The position numbers were made by a program, and so were the translations under genes. The notes beneath the pieces are model-generated. The model searched no databases. It was not told where the DNA came from and saw only the letters and a program-made list of their open reading frames with translations. From the NCBI RefSeq assembly GCF_024139115.2, contig NC_085141.1, positions 371,589,925-371,653,924 of the forward strand: a DNA stretch of 64,000 bases, read 5' to 3'. Of the stretch, positions 45,001 to 55,694 are shown in pieces. This stretch comes from Armigeres subalbatus. Taxonomy: Eukaryota > Arthropoda > Insecta > Diptera > Culicidae. Numbering within the stretch: position 1 is the first letter of the stretch; every line of letters starts with the position of its first letter.

Positions 45001-48000
45001 GTCTTGGGCTAGCCTACCGTCTTGTAGCCGCCCAATGTTCAGCCGCGGCGGACGACTCCGACGCGTGTTGATCACCGTCGAGAGTTTTGAGCGCAGGTAT
45101 ACTGCAACGAGGTAGTGGTCGGATTCAATATTCGCACTGCGGTAAGTGCGTACGTTCGTGATGTCGGAGAAGAATTTACCGTTGATTAGAACGTGGTCGA
45201 TTTGGTTTTCCGTTACTTGATTAGGTGATTTCCATGTGGCCTTGTGGATATTCTTGCGGGGGAGGCTGCAAAGTTTATGCATCGTTAGCCGTTGACGTTC
45301 GATACGGTATGCAGACTATCCCGTCCGATGACCGGTCTATACATTTCCTACCTGAGCGTTCATGTCACCGATGACGATTTTGACGTCCCGCAGTGGGCAT
45401 CCATCGTATGTCTGCTCCAGCTGCGCATAGAACGCTTTTTTCTCGTCGTCGGATCTCCCTTCGTGTGGGCAGTGCACGTTGATGATGCTATAGTTGAAGA
45501 AACGGCCTTTTATCCTCAGCTTGCACATCCTTGCGTTGATTGGCTGCCACCCAATCACGCGTTGGCGCATCTTTCCCAGCACTATGAAGCCGGTTCCCAG
45601 CTTGTTGGTGATGCCACAGCTTTGGTAGAAGGTAGCCGCTCGATGCCCGCTTTTCCACACTTTCTGTCCTGTCCAGCAGATTTCCTGCAGCGCTACGACA
45701 TCAAAGTTGCGGGGATGTAATTCATCTTAGATTATCCTGTCGCAACCTGCGAAGCCTAGCGACTTGCAGTTCCATGTTCCAAGCTTCCAATCGTGATCCT
45801 TTATTCGTCGCCTAGGTCGTTGCCGATTGTATCGAGTCGTATTATCTTCTATGTCGTTCGTAATGGTTGTTTGTAAAGGCGGCTTATTGGGCCTGCGCAA
45901 ACCTCCTGTCTCGTCGGAGGGCCGTCGTGTCAGGGCTGTTTAGCGTCCCACCTAACACCAGGACTTGGGCTTGTGCGCTTTGAGCGGCACACGGTCGCTT
46001 TGGAGCCTACTTGCGGATTCATGCAGCTTTTTATAGAGGTTTAACAGGGCCCACTGTCAAACCCCACCACATCCTAGGCAGGCGCCACAACTCGCAGATG
46101 GCCTGGGGAGGGATCGTCAAGCCCTTGGACATAGTCCCTGCTGCCCCCTGCTGCCTTTTCTATAACTAATTATGCTCAAATTTGGCCTAAACATTCTTTG
46201 CATATCAAAGAATATTGTGGCCAAAACAAAACCTGCCGAAGCCGTCATTTCCCCTAATAATGAAAATTTTACCTGTTATGAAACTATGGTTAAATAATAA
46301 AATTAATAGTAGTTTGTGCAACAAGTTGCAAAAAGATGATTTTTTAGCAGGAGTTGTACGTTTATTCAACGAGGCTTGTCGAACTCGACGTGGCATTCTG
46401 GGGAAATTTTTTAAAATTCAATAAAACGATGGTCTTCTAATAAACCTAAATTTCTAAATGACAGAGTATAAGTATTAAAATTAATTAAAAATGGGTGGCC
46501 AAACACTCTCGAATTAAAAAATCTTTTAAATCTAATTAATTCTTTATTTTATTTTAGATTGAAAAAATCCGACCAATTAATTCACCTCCACACATTTTTT
46601 TTTGTATTTATTCTTAATTGCTAATAAACAGATTTTTTTAAATAAAAATATGATATTTCTGAAATAATTTCAATCAAAAAGTTTTGAATTTAGTGGCTTA
46701 TGTCAGAACCACTTCTGACATAACTTGCTCTACATTACAGACTTATTTCGAAGGGTCGCAAGGCAGATTTAACAATCATAAACGAATTTAACAATCATAA
46801 TAAACTTTCTGTCATTGGCGCCCTTACCGCTCATTATTCTCCCTGACGCTGAGAAACATAAATTTTCCTGTGATGAAACTGAGGCCGTTCACTATCTTTG
46901 TCACCGGAGGGTATTAAAGCTCACCAACAGACGTGGTTCTGGTTCCAATATTCCTCAATTCTGTACTCTTTACTTGAGGTGAGCATTTTAACAAATTCCA
47001 TATGTGAAGAAAAATATTATAGTAGACATGAATAGGAAATAACCTCAAGATTTTCACAACATATTTGGATCTTCTTTGGTGCATATTTCCCAAATTCAAT
47101 ATTATTGCTACCAGATTCACATTTGATTTGGTTGATGATAATAGGTACAAATGATTTTGCTTTGAACTTTTTTACAACAGGCAATATAAAGATAGTGACT
47201 TTTGTGACCATTTTCCGAAAAATAGTGACTTTAGTGACTTTTGGATGCAAATAGTGACTTTTTCGTGACTAAACTCAAAATAGTGATCAAGTCACTAAAA
47301 AGTGACTCGCTACCAGGCCTGAAAATGCGAATGTTACAAATATGCGATCATGGGCAGTTTAGCCGAGCACGAAAGGTATGTAGGCTACATTTTACCTAAA
47401 CTTCCGAAGGAATTTACCTTTGCGCCGACAGTAGCAAAGCTCAAGTGCCTTTTCGGAGCAAAAGAATTGGTAATCAGTCGACGATAGCGATGCCTGCAAA
47501 TAGCGAAAAATCCCTCAGAGGATCATGTGGCGTTCGCTTGCAGGATGAATAAAGCGTGTGTTGAATTTGAGCTCGACAAGCTCACTGAGGAGCAGTTCAA
47601 GTGCTTGGTGGACTGGACGTGTGTGGCCTCAAATCGAAGAATGACGTCGAAATTCCGACTCGTCTCCTCACAAAAATTGAGGACAACAATGACGTCACGT
47701 TGGAGCAACTTTCGGAGGACTATCTGTTCAACTTAAAACATGACAGGGCGATGATCGAATCTCCGACTCTCTTTGGCCAAGTTCAAGCAGTGCGCAAGTT
47801 CGATAGCGGAAAACGATTTGGAAAGCGTGAACATCAAAAACGGCTCTGCGGTGTGCTACATTTCCTTCGGGACTGTGGCTACAAAATCCACAAATACAAC
47901 GATTGTGGCCGATTCGGGCACCGTGAGGGGTACTGCGACAGTTCCGTAAACTTGGAAGCAGACGCAGAATGCGGGAAATTTCAAGCAAGGTGTTGGCCGA

Positions 48001-51000
48001 CGACATGTGCAGCGTGCAACAGCGGCGCCGATTTGTTTCCGTTGTCATATCCGGAACGCAGATACGGTTGCAGCTTGACACGGCGTCATCAGCAGGGACA
48101 TATGGAAGAAGCTCGGAAGTTGTGTTCTAGCACCAGCTACAGTAAAAGCGAAGACAGCGTCTGGCAACTTTCTGCCGCTCGATGGAGAATAAGAGTGCGA
48201 TGTCACGATCGGAGGAAGTACACGATGCGAGCTGGTCCGCGTCTCCAAGATGCAACTACATCTGCTCGGTTCCGATCTATTTTACAGCTTTAGTCTCTGG
48301 TCTCTACCCATGGACACCTTCTGTTGCAGCGGTTCTGGTTCCCCAGCTTCACTCGAGTCATCCTTTCCGAAATTTTCCGGCGAAAAGCTCGGTTTGTGCA
48401 GTAAAACCAAAGTGAAATTTTTTTTTTTTTTCGAGGGTTGACCAGCTGTAGTCTTAATAGACTGGTATCTCGGCTGGGCTCTCCATGTGATACACAATAC
48501 TAGCAGACGACTCAAGCTATGTTGCTCACTAGGTCACTGCGGCCTGGGTTTGTATTGTGATCATACCGATACATTATTCTTTCTATCTACAGTCTGTCAA
48601 TTATAAACCGAACAAATAATGGAAGCTCAACATGTACATAGATGTTTTCTGAATAAGTAGTTAACATGTAAATTTAATTATTAGTTACTTGGAGCCGACA
48701 TTCAATACCTAATAGTAGTCTATGTTGACAACGGGTGGTACTGTTGCCATTTCCAAGTAACAATTTCGAATAAAGATGTAATGATATCATTCTGGTAGGG
48801 TAGTTTCAAAATAGATTAATTTAAGTACTATTGTAATAAATGGACACATTGAAGAGCTTCCCTTATTTTAAAACGGTTGAGTATCGGATGTTTGTCAATA
48901 CGTTGTCGAGTTAATTGTATCCTATCAGTCACAGTAATGTCATATGTTAAATGTTAAAGTTTCAGTAGTCTAATAGTGATCATTATACAAAATTTCTGTC
49001 CAGTTGTTCCGTAATTGCTTTTTTTGTCAAGTTCTATTCCCTTTTCTAATATTCAAACCTTTATTATTTATTAAAATAATGAGGTCTAAAATTCAGTTAT
49101 TCAGATTCAGGGTATGCAATATTCAACGCATCATATGGTCTATCCTCATTTCCGTAAGTGGTCAAGTTATTAGTCTTGTAGCAATAATAGTGGTACTAGT
49201 TATTCTCTATCTTGTGAGTGCAATGGTCTCAATTAACTATTCTAAACAGAACTCTGTCTCTTATCTTTCTGTCCACCGATGGTCATGTATTTATTTTCGT
49301 TTTTTATTATTTATTTGATATCTTTGAATTTCAGTCATTTATTTTACTATCGGTCATTTATTTTATTATAAGGTAAAGGTCAGCGAATTTGTCTTAATAC
49401 GAGAAACACTAAGTCATGTCCCCTATATATCCGCTAATTTTTCTAACTAACCTAATAGAAGGAAGAGAGAAACAGTTTTTTTTGCGTTGATCCATGCAGC
49501 TAGAGAGACTAAAATAAAAAGATTATCGAGAAGATATAATAGATACATTCACTATCTCCAATGCCAAATTAGTAAATCTACAAATTCTACTTTTCACTAC
49601 TAAAATTCTACTTCAGCTATACGGGTACAAAATGAATTATTGTTAGCTACTACTACAAGTATAAATAGATGTATGCTATTTGGATAAGCGTTTGTTTCAG
49701 GGTCTTGTTAGTATTAGAGTTATGTTAGTTAGACCCCTACTGAGCCCTGCCGGCACCTCCAAATTTACCAATAGGCAGTTGTTGTTAGATCGTGCGACAC
49801 CAACCATTAGTTAACTTGGAGGCATGGTACCTCAAGTGTTTGGTATAACTGTTGACCTTATTTAAGTAAGATGTGATAAAAGTTTCTCTACGGAGCTTAT
49901 TTTCAAACCATTACCATTAAAATAACGATATTCTTGTGAAAGAGATATAAAAAATGGAAAAATATCCTAATTTTTTTAATTTAGTGTTGAACTTAACCTT
50001 TGTTTGAAAAAAGCACTCTATTAAACAACAAAAATAAAAATAAAATAAAAATCTTTTTAAGACACTTGAAATATCAACGTCAAGCCCCTTATCCATGGAC
50101 AGGGCAGTGAAACCAAAGTGAAATTGAGGCTGAAAGAAAGTATTCGACCCGTTTTCTGCCCGAAGCGTCCGGTAGCGTATGCGAGCTCGATCGACTGGAG
50201 AAACTCAACATCATCACTCCTGTCGACTACTCCGAATGGCCGCTCCTATTGTTGTCGTTCGCAAAGCCAACGGTACGTCGGTACCAACCGTCGGAACTAT
50301 TCCACGGGATTGAATGCTGCTCCCAATTAGTATTCGCTTCCACTTCCGGAAGACATCTTCGCCAAGCTCACTGGCTGTCCGACGCTTTCTTGCAGGTGGA
50401 AGTCGACGAGCAGCACCGCAAGTTGCTCACTATCAATACGCATCGTGAACTCTATTCTTACAACCGTCTTCCGCCGAGTGTGAAGACAACATCTGGTGCA
50501 TTCCAACAGCTTATCGACACAATGCTTGCTGGCCTAGAATGCATTTCCAGCAACCTCGACGAAGTCATCATCGGAGGTAAAACAGAAGAAGCGCACGATC
50601 GCAACCTTTGAGCTGCTTTGAGGCGAATCCAGGAATGCGGTTTCACCATCCGCGTCGACAAGTGCACTCTTCGTAAGCAGCAAGTACAGTATACGTGGGT
50701 CTCGTCAACGACGGTTACGCCCGGTTCCGACCAAGATCGAAGCGATATCCAAATTACCGTCTCCTAGCGATGCCTTCGGTGTACGGTCCTCCTTGGGGGC
50801 CATAAACTACTACGGCAATTCGGTCCGTTCCAGTGGACTCCGGAGTGCCAAAAAGCGTTTGAGAAGTTCAAACAAATCCTCTACTCGGATTTTTTTTTTC
50901 TTGAGCAAGAGTAAACGGAAATCTGCGAACAGACACCCGAGGAGGTTAACTCTGGTAGTGTGGGGATGGGTTCACCCGACCCACCAAAACCAAAACACTT

Positions 51001-54000
51001 TCACCAGTCCGTATCCCCCGGCCCGCAATTAAGCAATACAATACAGGGGAGGACTATTGAGAACGCTCACGCCTATGCTACCGCACTCGACGTTATTAGC
51101 ATTAGCATTAGCATTGTTACGGTGTAATTCGTAGATTGGACACTAGTGATACTCATGTTTTACTTTTGAGATCTTTGTATAGAATGCTATCAGAAATCAA
51201 GAAGGGGAGTGGTCCTTGATTCCAGTCTTAAACAAAAATAACAAAAGCATGAGGATTACTACTCCTGGCCACGCCCATCTTCACCGTAACTAGGGAGAGC
51301 CACTCTTCTTCTTCTGTTCTTCAGCTTTATTCTTCTTCTTGATTATTTCCTCGTCCTTTTCTGTATCCTGGTTGCTTTGCGGGAGCATTTCTCTCAGCTT
51401 CTCGATGATTCGATCTTTGATGTTGAGGTTTTCCTGCAGCTTGTCAATCGTCTCAGTAAGCTTGGCGACTTGGTGGACCAGGTCTTCGATCGTTCCGTTT
51501 TTTTGGGTGGAATCGAGCCGGTTACTTACTCCGGATTTTCGTGTTTGGTTGGCTTGCTTGTCGAAGGTGTTTGCATGTCCTGACCCGGAGCGAGCCTCGT
51601 AGTCCTTGCGTGCTTGTACATAGGAGATTCCCTGGTCGAATCGGATCCTCTGAATTTCTACCTCTTTGAGGTATTCCGGGCATTTATGGCTTGACTGATG
51701 GTGTTCGTTGGTTTTGCAGAAATTGCAGAACTGGGGCTCGGAATATCGTGGGCGGTTGGTTGGAGAGTTGCTTGCTTCGTCGATTGCCATGGTGTCGTCG
51801 ATGGGGTGGCATTTGGCGCAGTTGCCGCAAATTTGCGTGTTACTTGGGCAACGCTTGCTGGAGAGGAAGGAAGTGTTGGTGTGGTACTTACTTAACGAGA
51901 GGCCACCGACTTAGCGACACCCTCATAAGTACCACGGAGTTGGATAATGAGGAAGGTAAACGTTGGGTCAGGATTTGCCTGTAGCTGGCAATGTAACCGT
52001 GGTAGATCTTATCCCGTAACACACCACGTAAAGGTGTCTACCCAGCATTACGGGTCTATGCTAACGCACTCGACGTTATAACACAAAATCGACTTTAAGG
52101 GTGGTAACCTCATCACCCGTCGATCGCAAGCTATGATAAAAACCTGCCGGCCTGTATCATATACTCGCGCCTCGCACACTACGATCCGAAGCGGGAGATC
52201 ATCGTCGCTGCCGACGCTTCCTCCATTGGACTAGGAGCGATGATTAGGCACAAGTTCCCCGATGGTACCATCAAGGTTGTCCAGCATGCCTCGAAGGCAC
52301 TCATGAAAGCGGAGCAACGTTACAGTCAGCCGGGCGGTGAAGGTTTGACCATCATCTTCGCCGTTACGAAGTTCCACAATATGCTCTTCGGACGGCACTT
52401 TCGTTTTCAAACGGATCATCATCCTCTGCTGCGGATCTTCGGATCCAAGAAAGGTATTCCGGTCTACACTGCAAACCGCCTTCAACGCTTCGCACTCAAC
52501 TTGCTACTCTACGATTTCGACATCGAGTACGTCCTACTCACAAGTTCGGCAACGGGGACCTGCTTTCCCGGTTGATCAACCAGCACGTCAAGCTCGATGA
52601 GGATTACATTAACAACCTGGAAGGGGATCTCAGGTCAGTTATATCTAGTTCCGTTAAAGTGTTTCCCATCGTTGCATCGCAAGCGCTGCCTGGAACAGTT
52701 CCATCGTGGCCATCCCAGCTTGCAGCGTATGGCATGCCAGCATGCCACCAGTGCGCGTCCGTATCTAGATCACATACTCACTCTCACCAAATCCAAATTC
52801 AGTCACATTGCAGTTGCTGCAACAAAATTGATCTGAATTTGCTACTAGGGCATCCTTTGTTTTCTCGGCTGGGTATGCCTGCTACACTGGTCAGCGACAA
52901 CGGTTCCCAGTTCACCAGCGCCGAGTTTGCGGATTTCTGCATCACCAACGGCATCGAACATCTCACGACGGCTCCGTCCCATCCACAGTCCAATGGCCAA
53001 GCGGAAAGATTCGTGGACACCTTCAAACGGGCAAGATTAGAGAGGGGAAAGGATCGATACAAGAAGCACTGGATACATTTCTTCTAACGTACCAAAGTAC
53101 CAAAGTAGAACCGTGCTCTTCCCGACCAGAAGTCGCCATCCGAGGTCATGTTCGGGCGCAAAATCCGCACGTGTCTCGAACTTCTGCGTCCTCGGAAGCC
53201 TCCTTTTAAGAGGCTGCATTTCAACCGGCCAATCATCTCCTGGTTTTCTGGGAGGTCCGGAGCTGGAGAACGATTGTCCTGCGGGCGTGTTCTCAGGTTC
53301 GGCACCGTACGCCATTGTTTGTCTGCCATATCGCCATCCAGGTACTCTTCGTAATACTGCCGCACGCTGGTTCGTATGAAGATTCCCGTTTATGTCCTTT
53401 CACGTGGCCCTTACTGCCGTCATACGCATATTTGTCCCATGTTTGCTGGGATTCCTATGTACATGGGACAAATATGCGTATAACGGCAGCTTAGGCTTTA
53501 TGCAAAAATTGCGTAGTGCAAAAATCGGTACATATTTTGAACCGCCGACCCACCTCATGTAACAACAAGTAACGCGTGACTAGACATTATATTTATGCAA
53601 ATTGCGTATCCGACTTTGATTTTTTATATAATTATTTTGTTACGTAACGTAATTTGTGCACAAAGCCTTAACGTGAACGGTTCAACTTCTCATTGAACTT
53701 TCGTGCGTTTTTAGTGCGGTAAGTGCTAGCGCTTATTCCTCCAGAAAATCAAGTTTTGTCTGCTTATCGCCCGCTTATTGTCCGCTATATCGTGCCATGT
53801 TTGCCCTCGTACGATGCTGCTGTTATTTTGCCTCGTCTTTCTGTCCTGTCCAACACACTTAGTGTGGCTATGTTGCGGGGATGTAGTCAATCGTAAATTA
53901 TCCTGCCGTAATCTGCAAATAGCGACTTGCAGTTCCAGTTTCCAACCTTCCAATGAACATAGTTTCTGCTGCCCTGCCCTGCATCGAGGTCATCTTGCAA

Positions 54001-55694
54001 TTTGCTTTTAGATCAGCGTCTCCATTCCAATTGAACGGATCAATTTAAGCGAGGAAACGAAATATTGTTTGTGCTTCCGTAACCGTTTCAGGGAATGACT
54101 GTCATAAACCTAATCAGTATGCAACATTACGTGCCAACTAATTCTGTGTCAGCTTTGAGTACTTTGGGAGATAAGTCAATGACATCATTTTGATAAGATA
54201 AATCTGTATTTGGGCGTAATTGCAAACAAAAAATGAGAAAACAAATTCCTACCCATAACAATAACTTTCTGAAAAATCATAACATGTAGGGCCTATCCGA
54301 TAAATCGAGTAAAATTCTATCAAATAGGAAATTTTGTTTTGGGGAAAAATGTTAACATTCTACGAAATCGTTAATACACATGTTTATAGCAAACACACCC
54401 AAATCTCTTAGTACTCCAGAAACGTGAATTTACTAATCCACGTTCTTTAAATAATAGCAAGACCACATAAACTCTACTTACCCTAATCTGCCGCTTCATG
54501 GTAATGCAGAACAGCGTAATGAAGTACATCACCAAAATCGGCCAGAACACCGGAACGTTGAACACCTCGAAGAACGTGCAGATGATCCCGATGACCGTAC
54601 TCTTGCTGATGGCGTACCAGAACTTGAACTCCGGTAACCGCCGGATGAACGGCCGAAATTCTTCGTTCGCTCTGGTCGGCAATTCGGGGCCTTGGTCGTC
54701 TGAAAAGCAAAAATCCAACATTAACGTCCTGAATGGTGGTTCTTGCACGAGAGCATACCATCCAGATCCAGGGCGGGGTCGATCTTCGGCGTCAGGAACG
54801 CAATAAACAAATTCAGGTGATAGATCCCGAGGGCGTACGTCACAATGTACCAGCCCTGTTTGGTGAATACTCGTAGCAGGAAGAGGAGAATCAGCACGAT
54901 CGCGCCCGCCCATCGGAGCCTGGTGTGCGGTGTCCATCGGTCCAACTGAAGCTGGTATAGCTGCAATGGTTATGACAATTGGGTAAAAATTTGCGAATAC
55001 AAAATTTGCAGCAATTTTTCTTTGATTCGAGGAATTTTTAATTCAAAAATACATTGAAGCGTTTAAATAAATAACGTAATAAAATAACAGTATACAATTA
55101 AATAATAGTTAATAAACGATTTGATTCAGCCATAAGAACAAAATCTTTGGTCTAACAGATGGCAATGAAAGCATACATGAATTTGATTGGTAAAGTGCGA
55201 TATTTTATTCACAACCAACTCGAAAAAATAAAATTTGTTGAAATCGAAGGGATTGTTTCCGTTTTTTGTAACGATTACCTACTCCTTGAATGCAGATTAT
55301 TTCGTGAATATCATCAGAGCATAAAGTAGAAATAACTCATATTTATTTTGATTAAAAATTACTTTCTTAGTCACAAAAGACTTTAGCTGTTTTGTTCGAT
55401 GATTTTTAGCATTCGCGTGCCAAAATTTTCACAAGTTAGAAAAAAAACTGTATAATTATTCAACTAATTAGAACGACTGACTTTAACAAGAACGTGTAAA
55501 GAATGCGAGGTTTTTCGATCTGGCTGGAAAGGTAAACAAAGCACGTAATCAATTTTCTAAAACTAGATCCTAATCGAGAACACTGTTTTTCAAAATAAAA
55601 CTTCCCGAATTGTTCAGATGGTCCATACCTGTGAAATACGTTTGAAGAACTGTGACACCACATTCCTACTGGGAGCCGACTCCTCGTTCATCAT
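38943..55694 (-). CDS. Rer1: Rer1, Golgi-to-ER retrieval receptor (complete, four coding exons)
   Basis: Rer1 is a four-pass membrane protein of the early Golgi that returns escaped ER membrane proteins and unassembled subunits to the ER in COPI vesicles. The CDS joins 55694-55629, 54960-54759, 54699-54482 and 39017-38943, giving 186 codons plus TGA; family members are about 190-200 residues. Every junction has GT/AG ends and compatible phases (0, 1, 0). Visible family blocks are [20 protein letters not shown] (residues 57-76), [17 protein letters not shown] (about 101-117), [13 protein letters not shown] (about 137-149) and [10 protein letters not shown] in the last exon. Hydrophobic segments lie near residues 40-54, 60-78, 118-134 and 138-156. 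Arg replaces the usual Lys before HMIKY. Introns are 668, 59 and 15,464 bp. The last intron is almost wholly transposon-derived. The first of two adjacent ATGs was chosen as the start. Confidence 0.95.
39018..39430. other. Rer1 last intron, 3' end
   Basis: Intron sequence next to the acceptor, AT-rich (ATTTATTTATTTAATAATAA near 39060), with no repeat ends recognised. Confidence 0.5.
39431..39457 (-). mobile_element. Isolated terminus of the minisatellite-bearing hAT-like family
   Basis: 27 bp are the inverse of the left end of copies 1 and 2 (CAGCGGTTCTCAACC region then GGGGTACATGT, with one difference, CCGTT for CGGTT). Adjacent sequence is a different minisatellite. Confidence 0.7.
39465..40040. 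repeat. Degenerate minisatellite (CCTCCGGAAGTTCCT type)
   Basis: TTCCTCCGGAAATTCC-like units recur about every 24-30 bp with heavy divergence. It resembles the block at 29690-30474. Confidence 0.8.
40041..40571. other. Unassigned intron sequence with CA-rich microsatellite
   Basis: ACACATACACACACATACAT lies near 40266-40300. A segment with GGACAAGATTCCCCGTTGAA is of the kind often seen in dispersed repeats, but no ends are visible. Confidence 0.4.
40572..42455. mobile_element. hAT-type element, 1884 bp, perfect 8-bp target duplication
   Basis: Termini TAGGCTGACCA and TGGTCAGCCTA are flanked by CTTATTTA at 40564-40571 and 42456-42463. ACGGGAC motifs recur at both ends (for example 40605-40630 and 42355-42430). 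Internal frames are short and unrecognised, so any transposase is decayed beyond recognition. Confidence 0.9.
42475..42815 (+). mobile_element. Deleted LINE-derived element
   Basis: This matches the inverse of 51097-52055 outside ORF1: CGTAACACTGGGAAGACACC, TCCGTGGTACTTATGAGGGT, CATTAAGTAAGTAC, then directly GTTACGGTAACGATGGGCGT and CTCATGCTTTT. It ends near TCCAATGCTATGC. The ORF1 part is missing between TAAGTAC and GTTACGG. Confidence 0.72.
42816..43449. other. Unassigned intron sequence with loose GGAATCC repeats
   Basis: TTTTGGGATTTCGAAG and GGAATCCGAA-type units recur at 42940-43110. Otherwise no feature is seen. Confidence 0.4.
43450..46160 (-). mobile_element. RTE-clade-like non-LTR retrotransposon, internally deleted
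   Basis: Read on the minus strand, the order is: 5' region (46160-45700); APE-type endonuclease with [14 protein letters not shown] and [10 protein letters not shown] (45660-45337) and the terminal SDH in ESDHYLVAV (about 45130); a charged linker; RT with [15 protein letters not shown] and [15 protein letters not shown] (44096-43960) and FADD (about 43710); then directly the extreme C-terminus ending near 43470 with a TAAATAAATAAA tail. The RT thumb and following part are deleted. Frames are broken by stops. The clade is named from resemblance to craniofacial-development-protein-2-like frames, which are RTE-derived. Confidence 0.82.
44410..45282 (-). pseudogene. RTE-like endonuclease C-terminus and linker
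   Basis: A 290-codon frame carries the catalytic-type SDH of APE endonucleases in ESDHYLVAV, then a long Arg/Glu-rich linker ([18 protein letters not shown]) and the RT-entry region. It is the largest intact piece of the element. The frames upstream (endonuclease core) and downstream (RT) are shifted relative to it. Confidence 0.8.
46161..46999. other. Unassigned AT-rich intron sequence
   Basis: No coding match or terminal repeats are seen. AT-rich tracts lie around 46480-46680. Confidence 0.4.
47000..47326 (-). mobile_element. GTCACT-rich hAT-like fragment
   Basis: This is the inverse of the start of the 28049-28655 fragment, and its end GCTACCAGGCCTG matches the terminus of the 35386-37144 element. 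One end is complete and the other truncated. Confidence 0.7.
48419..50107 (-). mobile_element. 1.69-kb poly(A)-tailed retroposed insertion, no recognised ORF
   Basis: On the minus strand it ends in a run of A (poly-T 48419-48431). A sequence of at least 16 bp (AAACCAAAGTGAAATT) occurs at both edges (about 48403-48418 and 50111-50126), so it entered gypsy C by target-primed insertion. The body is AT-rich; the 104-codon forward frame at 49004-49318 is hydrophobic and unrecognised. It may be a LINE 3' region or a retrocopy of a non-coding transcript. Confidence 0.72.
51097..52055 (-). mobile_element. LINE insertion carrying an ORF1 fragment, 24-bp target duplication
   Basis: On the minus strand it reads 5' region, ORF1 piece, then 3' region with GGCCACGCCCATC inverse and a tail of AATGCT repeats (51097-51116). 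Flanking 24-bp repeats at 51073-51096 and 52056-52079 differ at one base. The host sequence is itself an insertion in gypsy C. Deleted relatives lie at 28315 and 42475. Confidence 0.85.
51296..51790 (-). pseudogene. LINE ORF1 (gag-like) C-terminal part
   Basis: About 165 codons start with a zinc-knuckle-like segment [16 protein letters not shown], then the [20 protein letters not shown] block typical of ORF1 proteins of I/Jockey-type elements, a coiled-coil-like heptad stretch ([18 protein letters not shown]) and a Lys/Glu-rich end. The RT-bearing ORF2 is absent, so the element could not move itself. Confidence 0.72.
52180..52575 (+). pseudogene. Gypsy C RNase H remnant
   Basis: [13 protein letters not shown] carries the first acidic residue, EQRYSQ the Glu region and [10 protein letters not shown] the later Asp. 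The frame is open from about 52180 to 52573 and is interrupted upstream by the LINE-containing insertion. Confidence 0.8.
52572..53087 (+). pseudogene. Gypsy C integrase remnant
   Basis: The integrase catalytic core contains the second Asp in SDNGSQF and the final Glu in NGQAERF, 36 residues apart as in DDE integrases. The first Asp region is rearranged near 52790-52850, so the domain is not functional. Confidence 0.82.
53188..53212 (+). repeat. Single 23-bp unit outside any array
   Basis: CTCGGAAGCCTCCTTTTAAG followed by AGGCT is one unit of the GAGGCTCGGAAGCCTC minisatellite. It lies exactly at the junction of gypsy C integrase and an RTE-like fragment. Confidence 0.65.
53213..54010 (-). 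mobile_element. RTE-like LINE fragment, interrupted by a hairpin element
   Basis: On the minus strand, [12 protein letters not shown] and the APDLPENQE region match the linker/RT-entry part of the element at 43450-46160. The second piece (53960-53671) matches its [16 protein letters not shown] region and endonuclease edge in scrambled order, so large deletions have occurred. Confidence 0.72.
53414..53667. mobile_element. 254-bp element with a 28-bp-arm hairpin at one end
   Basis: Arms 53414-53441 and 53462-53489 (core ACGCATATTTGTCCCATG) pair with one mismatch around a 20-nt loop. The insert is bounded by TTA on both sides. The rest is AT-rich with a TTACGTAACGTAA palindrome. RTE homology continues directly across it. 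Confidence 0.75.
54011..54481. other. Rer1 last intron, 5' end
   Basis: AT-rich intron sequence adjacent to the donor of exon 3; no repeat ends recognised. Confidence 0.5.
54482..54699 (-). CDS. Rer1: Rer1 coding exon 3
   Basis: This 218-nt exon follows a 59-bp intron ending TTTGCTTTTCAG. It runs from the Asp shared with the previous exon through [20 protein letters not shown] and the last two membrane segments to CITMKRQIR. The donor AGG|GTAAGT is phase 0. Confidence 0.95.
54759..54960 (-). CDS. Rer1: Rer1 coding exon 2
   Basis: This 202-nt exon starts in phase 0 after CATTGCAG and ends GATG|GTATGC in phase 1. It encodes the first two membrane segments, from [11 protein letters not shown] to DPALDLD, including the strongly conserved [17 protein letters not shown] block. 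Confidence 0.95.
54961..55628. other. Rer1 intron 1 of the coding region
   Basis: A 668-bp AT-rich intron with no recognised TE, bounded by CAG|GTATGG and CATTGCAG|CTA on the minus strand. Confidence 0.8.
55629..55694 (-). CDS. Rer1: Rer1 coding exon 1
   Basis: This exon holds 22 codons starting with two adjacent ATGs and ending in the family-like [11 protein letters not shown]. The donor CAG|GTATGG leaves phase 0. Immediately 5' is 52 nt of leader preceded by a pyrimidine-rich acceptor (TTCTCTTGCAG, ending at 55747 on the minus strand), so a 5'UTR intron is likely. Confidence 0.9.

Larger units (their letters stand above)
47340..53186 (+). mobile_element. Ty3/gypsy remnant C (gag, RT, RNase H, integrase) with two large insertions
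   Basis: Order on the plus strand: gag ([20 protein letters not shown], then [20 protein letters not shown], 47400-47740) and a Cys-rich region (47870-48010); RT ([19 protein letters not shown] at 50121, then [20 protein letters not shown] and a degraded LDEV catalytic site at 50546-50570); RNase H ([19 protein letters not shown] and TDHHPLL, 52210-52430); integrase ([31 protein letters not shown], 52880-53010) and [11 protein letters not shown] (to 53186). Insertions at 48419-50107 and about 50890-52110 interrupt it. Many frameshifts; no LTR recognised. Confidence 0.87.

Noticed and set aside
44160..45720. Plus-strand frames in the RTE-like region
   Set aside because: Minus-strand endonuclease and RT motifs explain the coding signal.
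49004..49318. 104-codon hydrophobic frame as a membrane protein
   Set aside because: AT-rich codons give Ile, Phe and Leu by composition; no family, and it lies inside a retroposed insert on the opposite strand.
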